A stretch of DNA of 64,000 bases from the NCBI RefSeq assembly GCF_033971905.1, contig NZ_JALBUT010000003.1, forward strand, positions 124,001 through 188,000, written 5' to 3'. Of the stretch, positions 16,061 through 26,164 are shown piece by piece. Position numbers and translations under genes: made by a program. The notes under the pieces are model-generated. The model was not told the origin of the DNA and made no database searches. It worked only from the letters and a program-made list of their open reading frames with translations. The DNA comes from Intestinicryptomonas porci (GTDB lineage: Bacteria; Verrucomicrobiota; Verrucomicrobiia; Opitutales; Intestinicryptomonadaceae). Each line of letters begins with the position of its first letter. Position 1 is the stretch's first letter.

Positions 16061-18103
16061 TTACAACTGCTTATACGGATAAAATTTCTTCAAATCTTCC
16101 AAAACAGCTCTCGGGTTTTCCTTTTCCTTGGGCATCCAATGCTTTTCCCATGCGTATTCGCCCTCTTTCGTACCTCGGCACCGCTTGCACAGGTTTTTAT
16201 ATGCAATATCAATATATTCCGAATCCTTCAACTTCCAATGCGAAGATACATACATCCTTGCCGCCAAAGACTTGTCGGGCATAAGATCTGCGGCTTTCAA
16301 GGCATGGTCAAACGCCGTGTACAAGTATTTGGGATAAGGACGCGCTTCGTAGCGGTATTCGGGTCTTCCGCTGTCGTAAAATTCCAAAAACATTTCAGCC
16401 GCGCCCTCGCAATAAAGCGTGAATATTTCCCAGTTCGCAACCGACCTGATTTCTGCGGGCTTTGATTCGTCTTTTGCGATTTTCATTGCATCTGCGAAAG
16501 TTTCCATAAATTCGACGTATTTCTTGTCGCCGCTAAAATATTTTCGCGCATTCTCCAAAGAGTTTTCCTCTTTCAAAATTCTAAGCGTCAAAATAGCCCG
16601 CACAAAATTTGCCTTGGGAGACTTGTCTTCAATATTGGCATCTGCATAGTTTTTGAGTTCGCCCAAAGTGAGCACTTTTTCGCAAATATAGGCGGCGTCC
16701 AAATAGTAATCCGCATTAAAGAAGCATTCCATCGCCCCGATTTTATCCTGCAAATTGAATTTCAAAAGCCCGTATTCCGCGATGAGCCGCGAGCGCATGG
16801 GGTCTTTATTTTCAATATTTCTTAAAACCAAATGGCGTTCGCTGTTAAACTCGCCATCATTTGAGCGCAAACAAAAACCGTTTGGCAAAAAACCCCAAAA
16901 GTAAAATTCATCCTCATTAAATTTTGCCAAACTGCCGTCCGAATAGTTTTTTATGATATCTGAAATAATTTGAGCCGCCGCTTTGTAATCTTCATTTCTT
17001 ATCAAAAACTTAGACTTGACCCAGCGGACAAGAGGCTCGTTTTCATCGGCAAGCGACAATACTTTTTCCGCCTTTTCATATTCGCCCGCGTTGTAAAGCG
17101 CAAAGGCAATTTTTCCGCCAAAGGGCTTAAAGGACAGTCCCTTTTTCTCTAAAATTTCAACCCAAAGCAAGAGCAAATCGCGTTTATCATACGGGTTTCT
17201 GCCCGACACCAAATAAGAAGTCGCAAGTTCCGCAAAAACGGGATTGGACGCCATTTTTTCCAAATTCACTTTGACGCACTTTTTAAGCGCAATCATCAAG
17301 CTTTCCTCAGATTCGCCCCAAACAATTTCGGTATATTCGCGATCTTTTAAATCCGACAGATTTATGATTGCGTATCTGTCAAAATAAATTTGCAAGGCTT
17401 CAAAATATTCCGCCCGCGCCAAATGCCACATTGCAAGATAGCCGTCGCTTTCAAAAGCGAGATTTTGAGGGTCGGGACACCCTTCGTCAAAAAGTTTTTC
17501 GACATCTTTATACGCAGTCAACACTTCTTCCGATTTTGGATTTTTCTTTTGCAAAGAGCGCATCACCATAAATGCGGCTTCCATTTTGCGCACATTTTCA
17601 GGCATATTTAAGGCATTCTCAAAATGCTTTTTTGCCTCGTCATATTTTTTTTCGACATACTTAATCGCGCCAAGTTCGTACTCGAAAAGCTGGGGCGATA
17701 TTTTGCCTTTCAAATTTTGAAATTCCGCAACGCAAGACATGAATTTTGAGATAGCAATGCCTGTATTGCCGCTATCTTCCCAATAAAAATCCCTATGGGA
17801 AGAAATTTCCTCTTTGTATTCGGAAAGGCTCTTGCGGTATTTAACGTAAATCGGATTTTCCTCTTCGGGCGTTTTTTCGCGCGGCCGCGATGCTTCATAT
17901 TTTGCCTTCATTTTTGGATTTTGCAAAGCCCCTTCCATATTGTTTCGCAAATTGTTTTTTAAGCGGAACAAATACCCGTGCGCCAAAGCGGCATTGGGAT
18001 TACTCCAATTAATATCAAAGCTGTTTTCCGGCCCGCAATAAACGCAAGCGAACGCACATTGCATAGATGCAAAAGTTAAAACCGACATTAAAATTTTTTT
18101 CAT
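16061..18103 (-). CDS. Large secreted helical (TPR-like) protein of unknown function
   Basis: A 680-aa protein I cannot assign. The start at 18103 (MKKILMSVLTFASMQ) is preferred over 18109 because AGAGGA lies seven bases before it. Residues 1-19 are a signal peptide ending CAFA before CVYCG, so it may be a lipoprotein, although the lipobox is poor. The remainder is rich in paired amphipathic helices (e.g. FEYELGAIKYVEKKYDEAK, YNAGEYEKAEKVLSLA), typical of TPR-like repeats, suggesting a periplasmic scaffold. It is upstream of nothing obvious and ends 20 bases from the feo operator. Confidence 0.8.
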   Translation of the reverse strand: MKKILMSVLTFASMQCAFACVYCGPENSFDINWSNPNAALAHGYLFRLKNNLRNNMEGALQNPKMKAKYEASRPREKTPEEENPIYVKYRKSLSEYKEEISSHRDFYWEDSGNTGIAISKFMSCVAEFQNLKGKISPQLFEYELGAIKYVEKKYDEAKKHFENALNMPENVRKMEAAFMVMRSLQKKNPKSEEVLTAYKDVEKLFDEGCPDPQNLAFESDGYLAMWHLARAEYFEALQIYFDRYAIINLSDLKDREYTEIVWGESEESLMIALKKCVKVNLEKMASNPVFAELATSYLVSGRNPYDKRDLLLLWVEILEKKGLSFKPFGGKIAFALYNAGEYEKAEKVLSLADENEPLVRWVKSKFLIRNEDYKAAAQIISDIIKNYSDGSLAKFNEDEFYFWGFLPNGFCLRSNDGEFNSERHLVLRNIENKDPMRSRLIAEYGLLKFNLQDKIGAMECFFNADYYLDAAYICEKVLTLGELKNYADANIEDKSPKANFVRAILTLRILKEENSLENARKYFSGDKKYVEFMETFADAMKIAKDESKPAEIRSVANWEIFTLYCEGAAEMFLEFYDSGRPEYRYEARPYPKYLYTAFDHALKAADLMPDKSLAARMYVSSHWKLKDSEYIDIAYKNLCKRCRGTKEGEYAWEKHWMPKEKENPRAVLEDLKKFYPYKQL

Positions 18104-18145
18104 AAACATTCCTCTTTATATATTAGCGGCAAAATAAAAAATCTC

Positions 18146-19339
18146 TCATTTTTTTATCCAGCCTATTTTAATTTTTTTATTTGGCTTTAATTTAAATGTT
18201 AAATCATCGCCGTTTTTCAAAATAACTCCGCCGTCGGTTCTGCCATTAAAAACAAAACCGCCTACGCCCTCGCAGTACTTTGCGTTTTCGATTTTGCAAA
18301 ACGCCTTAAAAGGCGCGCATAAATCCACATTGCCCGTGTTTTCAAGAAAAACATCATAAACATTTCCCGCTTCCGCCGTAAAAACCCTGTGCGACAATTT
18401 TAAATTTTCCCCTTGTGCAAGAGATAAAAGCGTTTCGAGCGACCAGTTTGAAATTTCATTCCCGCACGGAAGCCTGAAATAGATTTCCCCGCAAAAATTT
18501 TTCAGCTCTAATTCTTTGATTGAAAGCAAAAGCTTTTCGACCTCAAGGGGATTTGAAGATATTTTTTTAATCCTAAGAGAAGCCCTTTCAGAAACTCCCG
18601 CAAAATTTTCAGACAAGACTCTGGATAATTTGCCGTTTTCGCCAATCTCGACAAAATGTGAATAAGTGGGAAGGGCAACCATAAATTTTTTCCCGAATTT
18701 GTCCGCGCGACGAATTTCCGAAAGCGCATTTTCAAAATCAAAAATTTTAAGCCCGCCGCCGTAGTTTGCGATGTTGTGGATTTGGAGCGTAAAATAATCG
18801 CAATGCGTTACCGCCTTTTCAAAATTCTTCGCGTTCATTTGCGACGGAACGGCAGTTATGGAAAGGGAAAGATTTTTTGGCAAAACAGCGCGTATTTCTT
18901 CAAGCCACAACGCATAAAATACAAGCTTGGATTCGGGACAATCAAAGTCGATTTGAATTTCGTCAATTCCAATGCTCTCCGCCGCTTTCAATGCGCAAAA
19001 ACGAACCATTTTAGAAATTTTCGGGGCGAGCGCGGCATACTCTTTTTCTGACGCTGAAAGCCCTGAAATTCTTATACAGGCGATTTTTTTTACTTTTAAG
19101 CCGCGCAAATAATCCGCATTTATAGGAATAAGCGCAAGGCGCGGCTTATTGCCTCCGCCAAAACTTATTTTTGCCTGCAAAAAATTTACGGCTTCAAAAT
19201 GCCGCGCCGCAATTTCCAAAGATTTTCCCGTATCTTCATCGTAGCTTTGACGCCACAAATAAACTTGCGCGGCTTTGCAAAATTGCGCGGCAAAAAGCGC
19301 GCAGAAAATAGCAAACGCAAACCTCAATCCCCCAAACAT
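18146..19339 (-). CDS. DUF3142-like secreted protein
   Basis: A 397-aa exported protein. The start at 19339 (MFGGLRFAFAIFCALF) gives a clear signal peptide ending FCKAAQ; the longer open frame upstream would overlap the preceding gene and add a non-signal leader. VYLWRQSYDE at the mature N-terminus and IDEIQIDFDCPESKL near residue 135 match what I remember of DUF3142, a family with a TIM-barrel, glycosidase-like look. The C-terminal 90 residues look like a separate beta domain. It starts 10 bases after the stop of the YhcH-like gene, so the two form an operon. The family has no firmly known activity. Confidence 0.75.
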   Translation of the reverse strand: MFGGLRFAFAIFCALFAAQFCKAAQVYLWRQSYDEDTGKSLEIAARHFEAVNFLQAKISFGGGNKPRLALIPINADYLRGLKVKKIACIRISGLSASEKEYAALAPKISKMVRFCALKAAESIGIDEIQIDFDCPESKLVFYALWLEEIRAVLPKNLSLSITAVPSQMNAKNFEKAVTHCDYFTLQIHNIANYGGGLKIFDFENALSEIRRADKFGKKFMVALPTYSHFVEIGENGKLSRVLSENFAGVSERASLRIKKISSNPLEVEKLLLSIKELELKNFCGEIYFRLPCGNEISNWSLETLLSLAQGENLKLSHRVFTAEAGNVYDVFLENTGNVDLCAPFKAFCKIENAKYCEGVGGFVFNGRTDGGVILKNGDDLTFKLKPNKKIKIGWIKK

Positions 19340-19349
19340 TTTAACAATT

Positions 19350-19796
19350 TCAAACGGGAATTTTAACGACGACTTTTTGGACTTCGCAAGGTTCGCTTCC
19401 CGCGATACAACCCGGACGGTGCGCGTCTTCGGGGAAAAACACCGCAAATTCCCCCGAATGCAGAATGCAAAATTCCTCCATTTCGCCCTTCAAAAATTCG
19501 GCGTCTTTTTCGCCGTCGTAAACTTCGGAAACTTCAAGGGAGTCTTTCGAGCCGAAATGGATTTTTTCTTCGCCTTTTGCCAAAAACTGAATGTCTATAA
19601 ACTTCCTGTGGACTTCCGATTTTTTTTCACATGCGGGCGCGGTTTTGTAGGTTTGGCAGAGATAGCGCACGCCGTTTTCTTCAATGTTTTCCGCTTTAAA
19701 ATTCTTTGCAATTTCAGCAAGGACTTGGAAAGCGCGCTCAAAACAAGGGTGAATTTTTGAATACTTTTTTGAATTTTCGAGTTTGGCTTTTATCAT
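19350..19796 (-). CDS. YhcH/YjgK/YiaL family protein
   Basis: A 148-aa cupin-like protein. The family signature is visible: HRKFIDIQFLAKGEEKI with the metal-ligand His/Glu pattern, then FAVFFPEDAHRPG and KVVVKIPV at the end. E. coli relatives (YhcH, YiaL, and the beta subunit of evolved beta-galactosidase) occur with sialic-acid or sugar-acid genes and are thought to bind or isomerise sugars. Pairing here with a DUF3142-like secreted protein supports a carbohydrate role, but no substrate can be named. Confidence 0.88.
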   Translation of the reverse strand: MIKAKLENSKKYSKIHPCFERAFQVLAEIAKNFKAENIEENGVRYLCQTYKTAPACEKKSEVHRKFIDIQFLAKGEEKIHFGSKDSLEVSEVYDGEKDAEFLKGEMEEFCILHSGEFAVFFPEDAHRPGCIAGSEPCEVQKVVVKIPV

Positions 19797-19842
19797 GATT
19801 CAAGCTCTAAATTTTTTTTTGAAAAAATCAAATTAAATTGCG

Positions 19843-19873
19843 CAAAAAAATCCGACGCATTTCGAGCGTCGGA
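19843..19873 (-). terminator. Rho-independent terminator of the ThuA operon
   Basis: Stem TCCGACGC / GCGTCGGA (19851-19873) with a seven-base loop. On the minus strand it is followed by seven Ts (forward A run 19844-19850). It lies 19 bases past the stop of the ThuA/HEAT/discoidin gene. Confidence 0.85.
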
Positions 19874-19891
19874 CTTTCGGAGTTTTCAATG

Positions 19892-22800
19892 CTACTTGAC
19901 CTCGATTTCGTGTATCGACCAATAGCCGCCGCTTTGCTTGTTGTTTTCAATGCGGAAATATTTAGCCTTCACGGGTTTTTCGAGCTTCAAAGTGTCTTGT
20001 TTCATGTCGCGCTTGTAGTTGATTTTTACTGAATCCATTTTTTCAATGGAATCGCCCGCAAAAACGGTCGGGCTTAACACCCTGTCGCCCGTGGAATCGC
20101 CGAGAAGCAAGGCGATTTCTGAAACAGAACGCGGATTGTCGAATGCAATCATAAACCACTGCCCGGGCTCGCGCGCGGCATTTGTGGACCAGCGGGAATT
20201 TATGTTGCCGTCAAAAGCGTCCTTCGGGTTTGCGCCGCTGCTTGAGCTTGCGGAAATTCCGTTTGCGACTTTCTTTAATCCTTCCTTGTAAACTGACGGA
20301 TCATTTACAAAAACGACTTCGTGTATGCTCCACCAGTTACCGCCTTCGCCGTTGTTTTCAACGCGAACCATCTTGACTTTACGGGGCTTATTAAACTTCA
20401 AAATTACAACGCCTTTTTCCGTTTTTACATCGCACTTCACTTCATCAAAGTCGTCCAAAGTTTCTCCCGCAAAGAGTTTCGGGTTCAAAGTTACGTCTCC
20501 CGCAGAATTTGCCGAATTTAAATGGATTTCGCTCAAGAACCTCGCCTTCGGAAGTTCAAACTGAATCCACTGCCCCGGCTTGCGGCTTTCCCCAGAACTC
20601 CATCTCGAACCGAGATTGCCATCGAATGCCGACTTCAATTCGCCGGAATTTTTAAAGCAAGTGCCTTTAATTCCGTTCGGCAATTCTTCCATTTTGAAGT
20701 TTGCCAAATTCAAGCGCCTCAACTTTTCAACTTTCTTTGCGTCCGATTTTTGCACGGCGTTTTTGATTATGTAGTCGGCGGCGGAATGGTCGGGCAATCC
20801 CGCATTTGCCAAGATTGTCACGATAGCCGACTGCACCGCCTTGCGCTCTTCGGGATTTTTCAACGATTTATCAAGGGAAACCAGCGGTTCAAGAGCGGTT
20901 TCGTTGTTCCATTTCGATATTTCCGAAAGAGCCTGCTTTTGCATGTTCGACTTGAACGCGTGCAAGCACATTTTTACGCCCGCATCGGAATTGTTCGCCG
21001 ATGCAAAACGCATGAATTGCGACTTTTCGGCAGGCGTTTTGGCGGAATCGAAAAGCTTTGTCGCGGCGGCAACCATGTCGTCGTCGCAAGCGCGGCGCGA
21101 GCAAGTCACCATCAAGCCCATCGCAGGACGCTTCAAGCCCTGCGGCAATGTGTTGTAAATCTCGGCGGTTCTCACGAAAACTTCGCTGTTTTTCAAAACC
21201 GCGTTTTTAAGAGATTCGAAAGCTGCCGCTTTCACACTTTCGTCGGCATTGCCCTTGATAATGCCAAAGATGAAGTCGGCGGCAGAAGAAGAGTCGAGTT
21301 CGGAAATCACAACCTTCATAAAATCGCGCTCCCTGCCTTCAAGCTTTTCGGAAAACGTGGTAAACTTTTGCAGCTTGTTTTTGATTTTCGCGGAAGCAAG
21401 AATGAACGCGGCATTGCGGAAATCGTTGTTTCTTTCATATAGGGGGACGAACGAAACCGCCTTTGCAATACCGTCTTCAACGCCGAATTTTGAAATAGCT
21501 TCGGTTATGGCTACGGCTGTTCCCGCAGTCTTTGGCTCGACTTTCAAAATATCTTCCAAGCCTTCGCCGCGCTTAACCAATGCGTAAATCATTTCCGCCT
21601 TGTCCTCTTCGGGAAGATTTGCAAGTGACAATTCAGCGGGAATTTTGACGCTTTTGTTTTCGCCCAAAACTCTGATTACGTCGCGTGTTAAAACACCGCC
21701 TGAAACCTTGCCTTTTTTGACAAGCTCAATAGCCGCCAAAGTGCGCAAGTTGACGGGGGCGTTTTTGTCGGAGGCAATTTCATTGGCAAACTTTTCAAGC
21801 GCAGGTTTGTTTAGTTCGCCGTTTGCAAAAATAAGCTCCGCGCAAAGGTTTTTCACCATCGGATTTTTTGCGGACTTGTAAGCATCAGCCAATGCGGGCA
21901 AGGTGTTCGGAGTTTCCAAACGGGCGATTGCAGAAGCCGCAGTCCAAGCCATTTTTGTGTCTCCGGACTTGTTTGCCGACGCAAACTTGCCTTTCAAAAA
22001 TTCCAAAATAGAAGAATCTTTGTGGTACGACAACGCCGTGACGGCATCGCGAGCGATATAGTCCGCCTTATTGGAGGAAAGCTTCTTTAAAACCGAAACC
22101 GCGTCCTTATCCTTTGAACGAGCCAAAGAGATGAACAAACTTTCAGTGTAAAAGCGCGACTTCGGGTCTTTGTCAACACAATCCCTTGCTATGATTTCGC
22201 CCACGTCCGCCGCGGTAGAATTTGCGGCTGTAACCTGCAAAAGTTCGGACAAAATTTTGCGGTAGCGGTTTGTTCCGCTTTTCGCCTTTAATTCCGAGAC
22301 GCAAATTTTTTCGACTTGCGAAGCCGTTTCAGGAGACTCGGATATCGCCTGATACGCGCGGAAGAACACTGTTTCTATCGGACCGAGAGAATCTCCGTAG
22401 TCGATGTCGCGCAAAGTTTTAACAGCGTTGACACTTGCGGCAGCAAGAGCTTTTTTCTGAACTTCGCTTCCAAGCGGAGTTGCGTCTGCGGGCAAATCGC
22501 CCGATGCGTACTGCAAGCCGCGCATGTACATTTCGCAAATTTTGGGATTGCGCCAATATACATCCAAGCGATGCCCGAACGCTCCGTAGAAAATTCTGCC
22601 CTTGCCGAATTTCTTTACCCACGAAAGCCCGAAGTCTTTGTTTTTGCGGCGGGTTTCCAGCATGGGGTCTCTGCCGCCGTCTTTCGGGCTTCTGTCGAAG
22701 TCAAGCGAAAGCAAAATGCGCTGCTTGTCGCGGTCGTAACCGTACTCTTCTATGAACGTGTAGATTTCATCTTGGATTTTAAACTCGTTGTTTTCCCACA

Positions 22801-23455
22801 AGCCAAGCAAAGTAGGATGGGACGGGTCTTCAACCAATACTGTCACCGCCGAATTGCCCGCGCCCCACGGGTGCCCCGCAAACCTGCCGCCCATCATGAC
22901 GGGATACGCGGGGAACTTTTCGCCGGGATTTGAATTGTCCTTGCAGTCCATGGCATCGCATGCCGCGTGCATACCCATAATGCCGCCGCCTTCTTCGACG
23001 TACTTTATGAGATTGTCGCGATACTTGATGTTTGCGGCGGTATCGGCATTCTTTTCCGCGCCCGACATTTTTTCGCGCTCGTCCCTGTAAGATTCAAAGA
23101 AACGCCCCGTGCAGTTGTTGATGATTACGCAGTCGTACTTCTTTAAATTTTCAAGCTCGAAGTCTTTTACATCTTCGGAAAATTTTACTTTCCACATGCC
23201 GTCCGAACGCGCCACGAGAACTTTCATAAGCTCGTTGAAAGCGGGAATGCCCTCTGTGTGGCGGAAGCCCTCCGTTCTGCTCCAAACAAGGAAGTTGCGG
23301 ATTTTTTTAGGCTTAACATGAAGTTTTTTGGGCGCGGCGTCGGCGGTCATTTTAACCTGCTCGGCAGTTAAGACCACGTCGGGCCTTTCATAGTGCTGGG
23401 CAAATGCCGCTCCCGCAAAGAGAGCGCCAAGTGCCATGATAAAAGATTTTTTCAT
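19892..23455 (-). CDS. Secreted ThuA / HEAT-repeat / double discoidin-like protein
   Basis: A 1,187-aa exported multidomain protein. It has a signal peptide at 1-19. A ThuA-like (trehalose-utilisation, glutamine-amidotransferase-like) domain spans about 48-320, with FLVWSRTEGFRHTEGIPA, GGGIMGMHAACDAMDC, MMGGRFAGHPWGAG and RIFYGAFGHR. A helical HEAT/armadillo-like region covers about 340-900. Two F5/8-type C (discoidin)-like modules end at VRVENNGEGGNWWSIHEV and the C-terminal GGYWSIHEIEVK. The combination suggests binding and processing of a polysaccharide at the surface or in the periplasm. It is third in the Gfo/Idh-ThuA-ThuA operon, and its C-terminal half is paralogous to the protein at 35724-37946. 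Confidence 0.85.
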   Translation of the reverse strand: MKKSFIMALGALFAGAAFAQHYERPDVVLTAEQVKMTADAAPKKLHVKPKKIRNFLVWSRTEGFRHTEGIPAFNELMKVLVARSDGMWKVKFSEDVKDFELENLKKYDCVIINNCTGRFFESYRDEREKMSGAEKNADTAANIKYRDNLIKYVEEGGGIMGMHAACDAMDCKDNSNPGEKFPAYPVMMGGRFAGHPWGAGNSAVTVLVEDPSHPTLLGLWENNEFKIQDEIYTFIEEYGYDRDKQRILLSLDFDRSPKDGGRDPMLETRRKNKDFGLSWVKKFGKGRIFYGAFGHRLDVYWRNPKICEMYMRGLQYASGDLPADATPLGSEVQKKALAAASVNAVKTLRDIDYGDSLGPIETVFFRAYQAISESPETASQVEKICVSELKAKSGTNRYRKILSELLQVTAANSTAADVGEIIARDCVDKDPKSRFYTESLFISLARSKDKDAVSVLKKLSSNKADYIARDAVTALSYHKDSSILEFLKGKFASANKSGDTKMAWTAASAIARLETPNTLPALADAYKSAKNPMVKNLCAELIFANGELNKPALEKFANEIASDKNAPVNLRTLAAIELVKKGKVSGGVLTRDVIRVLGENKSVKIPAELSLANLPEEDKAEMIYALVKRGEGLEDILKVEPKTAGTAVAITEAISKFGVEDGIAKAVSFVPLYERNNDFRNAAFILASAKIKNKLQKFTTFSEKLEGRERDFMKVVISELDSSSAADFIFGIIKGNADESVKAAAFESLKNAVLKNSEVFVRTAEIYNTLPQGLKRPAMGLMVTCSRRACDDDMVAAATKLFDSAKTPAEKSQFMRFASANNSDAGVKMCLHAFKSNMQKQALSEISKWNNETALEPLVSLDKSLKNPEERKAVQSAIVTILANAGLPDHSAADYIIKNAVQKSDAKKVEKLRRLNLANFKMEELPNGIKGTCFKNSGELKSAFDGNLGSRWSSGESRKPGQWIQFELPKARFLSEIHLNSANSAGDVTLNPKLFAGETLDDFDEVKCDVKTEKGVVILKFNKPRKVKMVRVENNGEGGNWWSIHEVVFVNDPSVYKEGLKKVANGISASSSSGANPKDAFDGNINSRWSTNAAREPGQWFMIAFDNPRSVSEIALLLGDSTGDRVLSPTVFAGDSIEKMDSVKINYKRDMKQDTLKLEKPVKAKYFRIENNKQSGGYWSIHEIEVK

Positions 23456-23468
23456 AAAAATTTTCTAA

Positions 23469-24710
23469 TTATTTTCCGTAATAGGGGTTTTTCTTTTCGC
23501 CCAAAGGCTTCAAGTCCTTCTTGTTAATCTTTGTTTCGCCCGAGGCAAACAAAAGACCGCGCATATACATTTCGCAAACTTCGGGATTGCGATAGTAAAC
23601 GTCTTTTCTGTGCCCGAATGCGCCGTAGAAAATTCTGCCCTTGCCGAATTCCTTTACCCAGACCAAGCCGAAGTCCTTGTTTTTGCGATTCGTGCGGGTC
23701 ATCGGGTCCGCGCCGTCGTTTAGCGGGCTCTTGTCGTAGTCGATTGAAATCAAGATGCGCTGCTTGTTGCGGTCGTAGCCGTAAGCTTCGATAAACGTGT
23801 AAATTTCGTCTTGAAGCTTAAAGGAGTCTTCAGCCCAAATGCCCTTTACGATTGGGTGTTTCGGGTCTTCAATAATGAAAGTTTCCTCCTTGTTGCCTGC
23901 GCCCCACGGGTGCCCCGCAAACCTGCCGCCCATCATGACGGGATACGCGGAAAACTTTTCTTCGTTTTTCACATCGTCCCAAGCGTCGCACTTTTTCAAA
24001 ATGTCGATAAGTTCGGGAGATTTTTCTTCAAACTTGTGCTTGTTGTCGCGGCAATCCATCGCATCGCATGCAGCATGAGCACCCATAATGCCACCGCCTT
24101 CTGCGACATAGCGGATGAGGTTATCGCGGCAGATGTAGTTCATCTTTTCGTCTTCCCTCTTTTCATCGCCTGTCATGCCTTCGGTCTTTTCGCGGAACTG
24201 GTCGCCCTTGTAGCCTTCGCGAACTCCCCTGTAAGATTCAAAGAAACGCCCCGTGCAGTTGTTTATGATTACACAGTCATACTTCTTTAAATTTTCGAGA
24301 GACTCAAATTCCTTGCGGTCGTCCGTAAAGTGCATAGCAAGCTTTCCGTTCGACTTCTTTTCAAGGCATTCCAAAAAAGTGCGAAGCGCAGGAATGCCTT
24401 CCGTATGGCGGAAACCTTCGGTTCTGTCCCAAACCAAAAAGTTGCGGACTTTTCTGATTCTCGGAACCTTCGGAGTGGCTTCCATCGTTTTTGCAATTTC
24501 CTCTTCGGTCATCACCTTGTCGCAAAGATATTCCGTAAAGATTTCACCGGTATTCTTGTCTTTCTTGAAGTTTACGTAGTTTGTGGTTTCCTTCTTGGTG
24601 TTTACAAGGGGGTCAAAGTTTTTCGGGAAAGAAGATGTTTTCTTGGGCGCAGCAAATACAAATGCAGATGCCAGAAGCGCCGATGCCAAAATCAATGATG
24701 TTTTTTTCAT
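23469..24710 (-). CDS. Secreted ThuA-domain protein
   Basis: A 413-aa exported protein consisting of a signal peptide (MKKTSLILASALLASAFVFA) and one ThuA-like domain. It is a close paralogue of the N-terminal domain of the next gene. FLVWDRTEGFRHTEGIPALR, DCVIINNCTGRFFESYRG, GGGIMGAHAACDAMDCRD, MMGGRFAGHPWGAG and KGRIFYGAFGHRKDV recur almost word for word in both. It carries an insertion after the DAMDCRDN motif (EEKSPELIDILKKCDAWDD) absent from the paralogue. It sits 13 bases before that gene and 30 bases after the Gfo/Idh gene. Confidence 0.87.
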   Translation of the reverse strand: MKKTSLILASALLASAFVFAAPKKTSSFPKNFDPLVNTKKETTNYVNFKKDKNTGEIFTEYLCDKVMTEEEIAKTMEATPKVPRIRKVRNFLVWDRTEGFRHTEGIPALRTFLECLEKKSNGKLAMHFTDDRKEFESLENLKKYDCVIINNCTGRFFESYRGVREGYKGDQFREKTEGMTGDEKREDEKMNYICRDNLIRYVAEGGGIMGAHAACDAMDCRDNKHKFEEKSPELIDILKKCDAWDDVKNEEKFSAYPVMMGGRFAGHPWGAGNKEETFIIEDPKHPIVKGIWAEDSFKLQDEIYTFIEAYGYDRNKQRILISIDYDKSPLNDGADPMTRTNRKNKDFGLVWVKEFGKGRIFYGAFGHRKDVYYRNPEVCEMYMRGLLFASGETKINKKDLKPLGEKKNPYYGK

Positions 24711-24740
24711 GTTAAGACCTTTCTGTTGTTTTTTTTAAAT

Positions 24741-26093
24741 TTAAATCAACGCCCATTCTCCGCGATTTGGGCGAACACGAAGCTTGTTTGCCTCGTCGTC
24801 GTTTACGAATTCCCCCTTGCGCCAATCCCATTCCAAAGACCTGCCCAGGCGGTAGGCGATATTGCCCATGATGGAAACTTCCGCCGAAGTCATGCCGCCT
24901 TCAACGGGAGCGGTAACGGGAGCACCGTTAAAGACCGCGTTAAAGAAGCAATCGCGGTGCTCGTTGCCGGGAGCTCTCTGTCGAACAATGTCGCCATCTC
25001 CGATTTTCATGTCGTAAAAGTATTTTTTGTTTGCCCAAAATGCGTTCATGCCGCCTCTGTCGGCCGCGACAACGCCTTCGGTTCCAACAAAAACCACCGC
25101 ATAATCGACGGGGCAGACATCCTTCGATGGATTTCCCTTGAAAATTTTCGTTCCCGCTTCCGTTTCGTAATAATACTGCCTCTTGCCGGGCGTTCCGGGA
25201 AGGTTTGCGTTGTCCAAAACAACGACGCGCTTCGGACCTTTTCCGTCCAAGCCCAAACCCCACATCGCGATGTCGTAGTGGTGCGCGCCGAAGTCCGCCT
25301 GATTTGAGTTGCCGTAGTCGAGGTGGTCTCTCCATGCGGGAAATCCATGCTCGTTATACGGATTCGGATTGTCGGAAAGCATTGGCAAAAGCTCTCTTGA
25401 ATAAGGATTGTAGGGAGCGGGTCCGCACCACATGTCCCAATCGACGCCTGCGGGGACGTCTTCATATTTCCAGTTGCGAGTTGACGCCAATGAATAGTTA
25501 AGCCTGCACCAGCATTCCTTTATTTCGCCCAAATACCCGTTTTGGACAAGCTGGCAGGCATGGCGGAAGCCTTCCATGCTCCGCTGTTGCGAACCTACCT
25601 GGAAAACAACACCCGCATCCTTTACCGCCTTGGTTACCCTGCGGGCTTCTTCCATTGTGAAAGTCATTGGCTTTTCGCAGTAAATCGCCTTGCCCGCGCG
25701 CGCCGCCAAAATCGACATTATTGCGTGCCAGTGGTCGGGAGTAGTGATATACACCGCGTCTATGGACGGATCCGCCAATATTTCGCGGAAGTCCTTGCAG
25801 CATTTGGGCTTGTCGAACGCGAATTCTTTTCTTGTGTATTTTTCGACAATTCTATCAGACCAATACTTCAAACGCTTGTCGTCAACGTCGCAAATTGCCG
25901 TAACGCGAACATAAGGCAAGTCTGTAAGGCTGTTCAAATGCCCGTCGCACTGTTTGCCGATGCCGATTACGCCGAGATTGCAACGGCTGTTTGGCGCGGA
26001 ATTTCCCGCCGCAAACAAATTTCCCTTATATATCAAAGGAAACATTGCCGCCATTGCCGCGCCTTTTAAGAATTTTCTTCTGCTGATATTCAT
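24741..26093 (-). CDS. Tat-exported Gfo/Idh/MocA-family oxidoreductase
   Basis: A 450-aa NAD(P)-dependent oxidoreductase of the GFO/IDH/MOCA type, exported folded by the Tat system: the N-terminus ISRRKFLKGAAMAAMFPLI has the twin-arginine motif. The Rossmann fold begins with CNLGVIGIGKQCDGH, and the catalytic EKP motif is in AIYCEKPMTFT. A long C-terminal domain has HLDYGNSNQADFGAHHYDIAMWGLG, a segment typical of the secreted PVC-phylum members. It is first in an operon with two ThuA proteins and is the paralogue of 37966-39312. Related secreted enzymes are thought to act on sugars, but the substrate is unknown. Confidence 0.9.
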   Translation of the reverse strand: MNISRRKFLKGAAMAAMFPLIYKGNLFAAGNSAPNSRCNLGVIGIGKQCDGHLNSLTDLPYVRVTAICDVDDKRLKYWSDRIVEKYTRKEFAFDKPKCCKDFREILADPSIDAVYITTPDHWHAIMSILAARAGKAIYCEKPMTFTMEEARRVTKAVKDAGVVFQVGSQQRSMEGFRHACQLVQNGYLGEIKECWCRLNYSLASTRNWKYEDVPAGVDWDMWCGPAPYNPYSRELLPMLSDNPNPYNEHGFPAWRDHLDYGNSNQADFGAHHYDIAMWGLGLDGKGPKRVVVLDNANLPGTPGKRQYYYETEAGTKIFKGNPSKDVCPVDYAVVFVGTEGVVAADRGGMNAFWANKKYFYDMKIGDGDIVRQRAPGNEHRDCFFNAVFNGAPVTAPVEGGMTSAEVSIMGNIAYRLGRSLEWDWRKGEFVNDDEANKLRVRPNRGEWALI

Positions 26094-26134
26094 GATTTCA
26101 ATATTTTTGTTTAAAACAAGAACGCATTGATAGT

Positions 26135-26164
26135 CTTAACGCGCCCTCTCCCCCTTCTAAAAAG
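26135..26164 (-). promoter_or_regulatory. C-rich leader motif shared with the other Gfo/Idh operon
   Basis: The forward strand reads CTTAACGCGCCCTCTCCCCC followed by TTCTAAAAAG. A shorter version of the same word order, CTTAAAACGCCCCCCCTCTA then AAAAA, occurs before the paralogous operon at 39396-39420. On the transcribed strand it is a TTAGA-G-run-GCGTT-TAAG block 42-71 bases before the start codon. It could be a shared promoter or leader element; two copies are weak evidence. Confidence 0.35.
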